Part shown: one piece after another, positions 13,694-15,239 of the stretch | Position numbering within the stretch: position 1 is the first letter of the stretch | Layout: each line of letters starts with the position of its first letter | DNA from: Hyphomicrobiales bacterium | GTDB taxonomy: Bacteria > Pseudomonadota > Alphaproteobacteria > Rhizobiales > Xanthobacteraceae | Assembly (NCBI GenBank): GCA_026400425.1 | Contig: JAPLPC010000418.1 | Coordinates: forward strand, 1 to 15,239 | DNA: 15,239 bases | Direction: 5' to 3' | Made by a program: the position numbers and the translations under genes | The notes under the pieces: generated by a model | What the model was told of the DNA's origin: nothing | What the model saw: only the letters and a program-made list of their open reading frames with translations | Database searches by the model: none

Positions 13694-13708
13694 TGGGCAT
13701 ATTGCCCA
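13694..13708. promoter_or_regulatory. Palindrome TGGGCA-TAT-TGCCCA upstream of hemA
   Basis: A perfect inverted repeat with six-base arms and a three-base centre, about 50 bases before the proposed hemA transcription start, where activators usually bind. No T-run follows on either strand, so a terminator for the upstream gene is less likely. The regulator is unknown. Confidence 0.45.
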
Positions 13709-13747
13709 GTGCGTACTCGTCATCCCCGCCGTGGCGTGGACGACAGA

Positions 13748-14833
13748 CTAGATCGCGCTAAAGCGCAGCTTGCCGTCGCTGCACAGTTCCTGGCTCAGCC
13801 GGCCGCTGGCCAGCATGTAATTGACATGGGCGATCAATTCGCCGGCGGCAAAGCCGGTCTGGTGAGCGTCCAGTTTGTGCTTGTGGAACACGACCGGCAC
13901 AAGTTGCGCTGACGTTTTGGCCTCGGTGCGACAGGCATCCGCGATCATTGCGCAGCGTTCCTCGTGATGGTCGGCGAGCTGCTTGATCCTGATCTTGAGG
14001 CCGTAAAACGGCACGCCATGACCCAGCAGCACCAGCGCATCATCGGGCAACGCGGCGGCGATGGCATTGAGCGATGTCAAATAGGCGCCAAGCGCGTCCT
14101 CGTCCGGCTCGTGCGCCCAGACGCTGACATTGGGTGAGATCTTGCTCAGCACCTGATCGGCAGAGAGATAGATGTTGTCGGCGGCACAATACAGCGTCAC
14201 CTGATCAGGCGAATGGCCGGCCCCGGTGATGATGCGGAATTCGCGGCTGCCGATGGTGATGGTGCCGCCGTTGCGGAGACGACGATAGGCGGCGGGCAAC
14301 GGCACCGTGCGTTTCAGATAGTCCTGGCCGCGGCCGAGCAGCTGTTCGGTGATCGCGTCGTCCATGCCGTGGCGCAGGAAGAACTGGCGCATGTTGACCA
14401 GCCGCTCGTCGGTGCGGCGGTTCTGATGATAGACGCCCTGCAGATATTCGACCTGCGACATGTAGAAGGGGCAGCCGAAGCGCTGCACGATCCAGCCGGC
14501 CTGGCCGACATGGTCGGGATGGGCGTGGGTGATAATCACCTTGGATATCGCGATGCCCCTGAGCGGGCCGTCGAACAGCGTCGTCCATGCCGCGATGGTG
14601 GAGTCGTTGCCGAAGCCGGTATCCACCATGGCCCAGCCGTCGCCGTCTTCGAGCAGGTAGATGTTGACGTGATTCAGACGAAACGGGAGGTCGAGCCGGA
14701 GCCATTTGATGCCGGGGGCGATGTCCACCACCTGATCGGGGCCGGGATGGCTCTCGATGGGATAGTTGAGCGGATCGACGGATTTCTCATGAACAGGCTT
14801 GTCATGAGCGGGCTTGGCGCTGGCGTCTGTCAT
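13748..14833 (-). CDS. MBL-fold metallo-hydrolase
   Basis: Metallo-beta-lactamase superfamily hydrolase of 361 residues, cytosolic (no signal peptide from the chosen start). The start ATG 14833 (MTDASAKPAHDK) has AAGGAC about eight bases upstream; the frame upstream to 14953 is proline/arginine-rich read-through of the spacer. The dinuclear metal site is complete: THAHPDHVG with His103, His105, Asp107 and His108, then GAGHSPD with His207, the bridging Asp226 in LSADQVLS, and His272 in LGHGVP. The C-terminal region (about 285-361) is helical with ADHHEER and FAAGELIAHVNYML, like the winged-helix tail of the LACTB2/glyoxalase II-like branch. The substrate is not predictable. It sits between a bioB remnant and hemA on the same strand; a hairpin separates it from bioB, suggesting its own transcript. 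Confidence 0.9.
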   Translation of the reverse strand: MTDASAKPAHDKPVHEKSVDPLNYPIESHPGPDQVVDIAPGIKWLRLDLPFRLNHVNIYLLEDGDGWAMVDTGFGNDSTIAAWTTLFDGPLRGIAISKVIITHAHPDHVGQAGWIVQRFGCPFYMSQVEYLQGVYHQNRRTDERLVNMRQFFLRHGMDDAITEQLLGRGQDYLKRTVPLPAAYRRLRNGGTITIGSREFRIITGAGHSPDQVTLYCAADNIYLSADQVLSKISPNVSVWAHEPDEDALGAYLTSLNAIAAALPDDALVLLGHGVPFYGLKIRIKQLADHHEERCAMIADACRTEAKTSAQLVPVVFHKHKLDAHQTGFAAGELIAHVNYMLASGRLSQELCSDGKLRFSAI

Positions 14834-14874
14834 CGTCTTTTTGTCCTTTGTATCCGGCTTACCGGGCCAAGGAC

Positions 14875-14906
14875 CCCTGCGCCAGCCAAAAAGGGCCGGC
14901 GCAGGG
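14875..14906 (-). terminator. Hairpin after the bioB-type stop codon
   Basis: CCCTGCGCC (14875-14883) and GGCGCAGGG (14898-14906) are a perfect nine-base inverted repeat, extended inward by one wobble and three further pairs. It starts seven bases after the stop codon at 14913. On the minus strand no U-run follows, so it may be a weak terminator or an mRNA-end stabiliser. Confidence 0.55.
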
Positions 14907-14912
14907 CATGGG

Positions 14913-15239
14913 TCAGACGCTGGCGCGCATGGCCGGAGCAGCGTCGGCGGCACTCAGGCCGGAGGTCATGCCGAGCCGGCCGAGCAATGCGGTATCGCGG
15001 TCGGTCTGTGGATTTGTGGTGGTCAGCAAGACGTCGCCGATGAAGATCGAGTTGGCGCCGGCAAGGAAACACAGTGCCTGCAATTCGTCAGTCATGTATT
15101 GCCGTCCGGCGGAAAGCCTGACGACATCTCCCGGCACTAGGTCACGCAGCGGGATTTCCGATTCTTTCCCCGCTCGTAACACCGAAGCGGAGACGTTGAT
15201 CATCGCCTTGAGTTTTTCCGCAGCCGCCTCTGCGCGGGC
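14913..15239 (-). CDS. Chimeric partial ORF: P-type ATPase fragment joined to biotin synthase C-terminus
   Basis: One open frame, running off the right edge, with two unrelated parts. From the edge to about 15125 it reads ARAEAAAEKLKAMINV, then IPLRDLVPGDVVRLSAG, the start of the E1-E2 actuator domain of P-type ATPases (closest by eye to the Mg2+-type, where LVPGD-V-LSAGD-PAD is conserved). From 15104 on it reads RQYMTDELQALCFLAGANSI, then FIGDVLLTTTNPQTDRD and LGRLGM, the C-terminal end of biotin synthase BioB, ending TGA at 14913-14915. BioB normally has VRLSAGR just here, so VVRLSAG (15105-15125) is common to both. The ATPase part uses codons uncommon in this window (TTA, CTA, AAA, CGA). 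The BioB radical-SAM core and all its iron-sulfur cysteines are absent. It is either a real recombination at shared sequence or an assembly join; no function should be assumed. Confidence 0.8.
   Translation of the reverse strand, partial: ARAEAAAEKLKAMINVSASVLRAGKESEIPLRDLVPGDVVRLSAGRQYMTDELQALCFLAGANSIFIGDVLLTTTNPQTDRDTALLGRLGMTSGLSAADAAPAMRASV

Overview
The window looks like chromosomal DNA of an alphaproteobacterium, most likely of the Bradyrhizobiaceae/Nitrobacteraceae group (Bradyrhizobium, Rhodopseudomonas, Afipia or Tardiphaga type). The reasons are high GC content, an F0 ATP synthase cluster in the order atpI-atpB-atpE-atpF2-atpF with no F1 genes, a Shemin-type 5-aminolevulinate synthase, a GGAAC-N16-CGTT promoter of the EcfG general stress type, and several families of small palindromic intergenic repeats. 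The genus call is inference from remembered homologues; no search was run.

Layout. Positions 1-2501 (minus strand) hold the F0 operon: atpI, a, c, b' and b (b runs off the left edge), led by a good sigma70 promoter at 2570-2598. Positions 2885-3507 (plus) hold a DsbA-fold isomerase broken by a CA-dinucleotide duplication. Positions 3593-5363 hold small stress or envelope-type genes: an exported coiled-coil protein, a Ser/Gly/Asn-rich secreted protein behind an EcfG-type promoter, a 59-residue charged protein on the minus strand, and a YjbQ (UPF0047) enzyme. Positions 5494-8286 hold a metabolite:H+ symporter of the MFS and a divergent NarL-type response regulator, separated by a 432-bp regulatory region rich in tandem and palindromic repeats. 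Positions 8305-11764 (minus) hold a CrbS/MxtR-like SSF-PAS-histidine kinase-receiver protein that has lost frame near residue 70. Positions 11896-15239 (minus) hold a GlpM-family membrane protein, hemA, a metallo-beta-lactamase-fold hydrolase and, at the right edge, the C-terminal end of biotin synthase joined in frame to a piece of a P-type ATPase.

How the genes work together. The F0 proteins form the membrane proton channel. The response regulator, the SSF-kinase and the transporter resemble the acetate-switch system CrbS/CrbR (MxtR/ErdR), with the transporter as a plausible regulated target. HemA starts tetrapyrrole synthesis. The most unusual items are the BioB/P-type ATPase join, the two frame-broken genes, and the repeat-rich control region between the transporter and the regulator. 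I saw no tRNA, rRNA, CRISPR array, transposase or phage gene.
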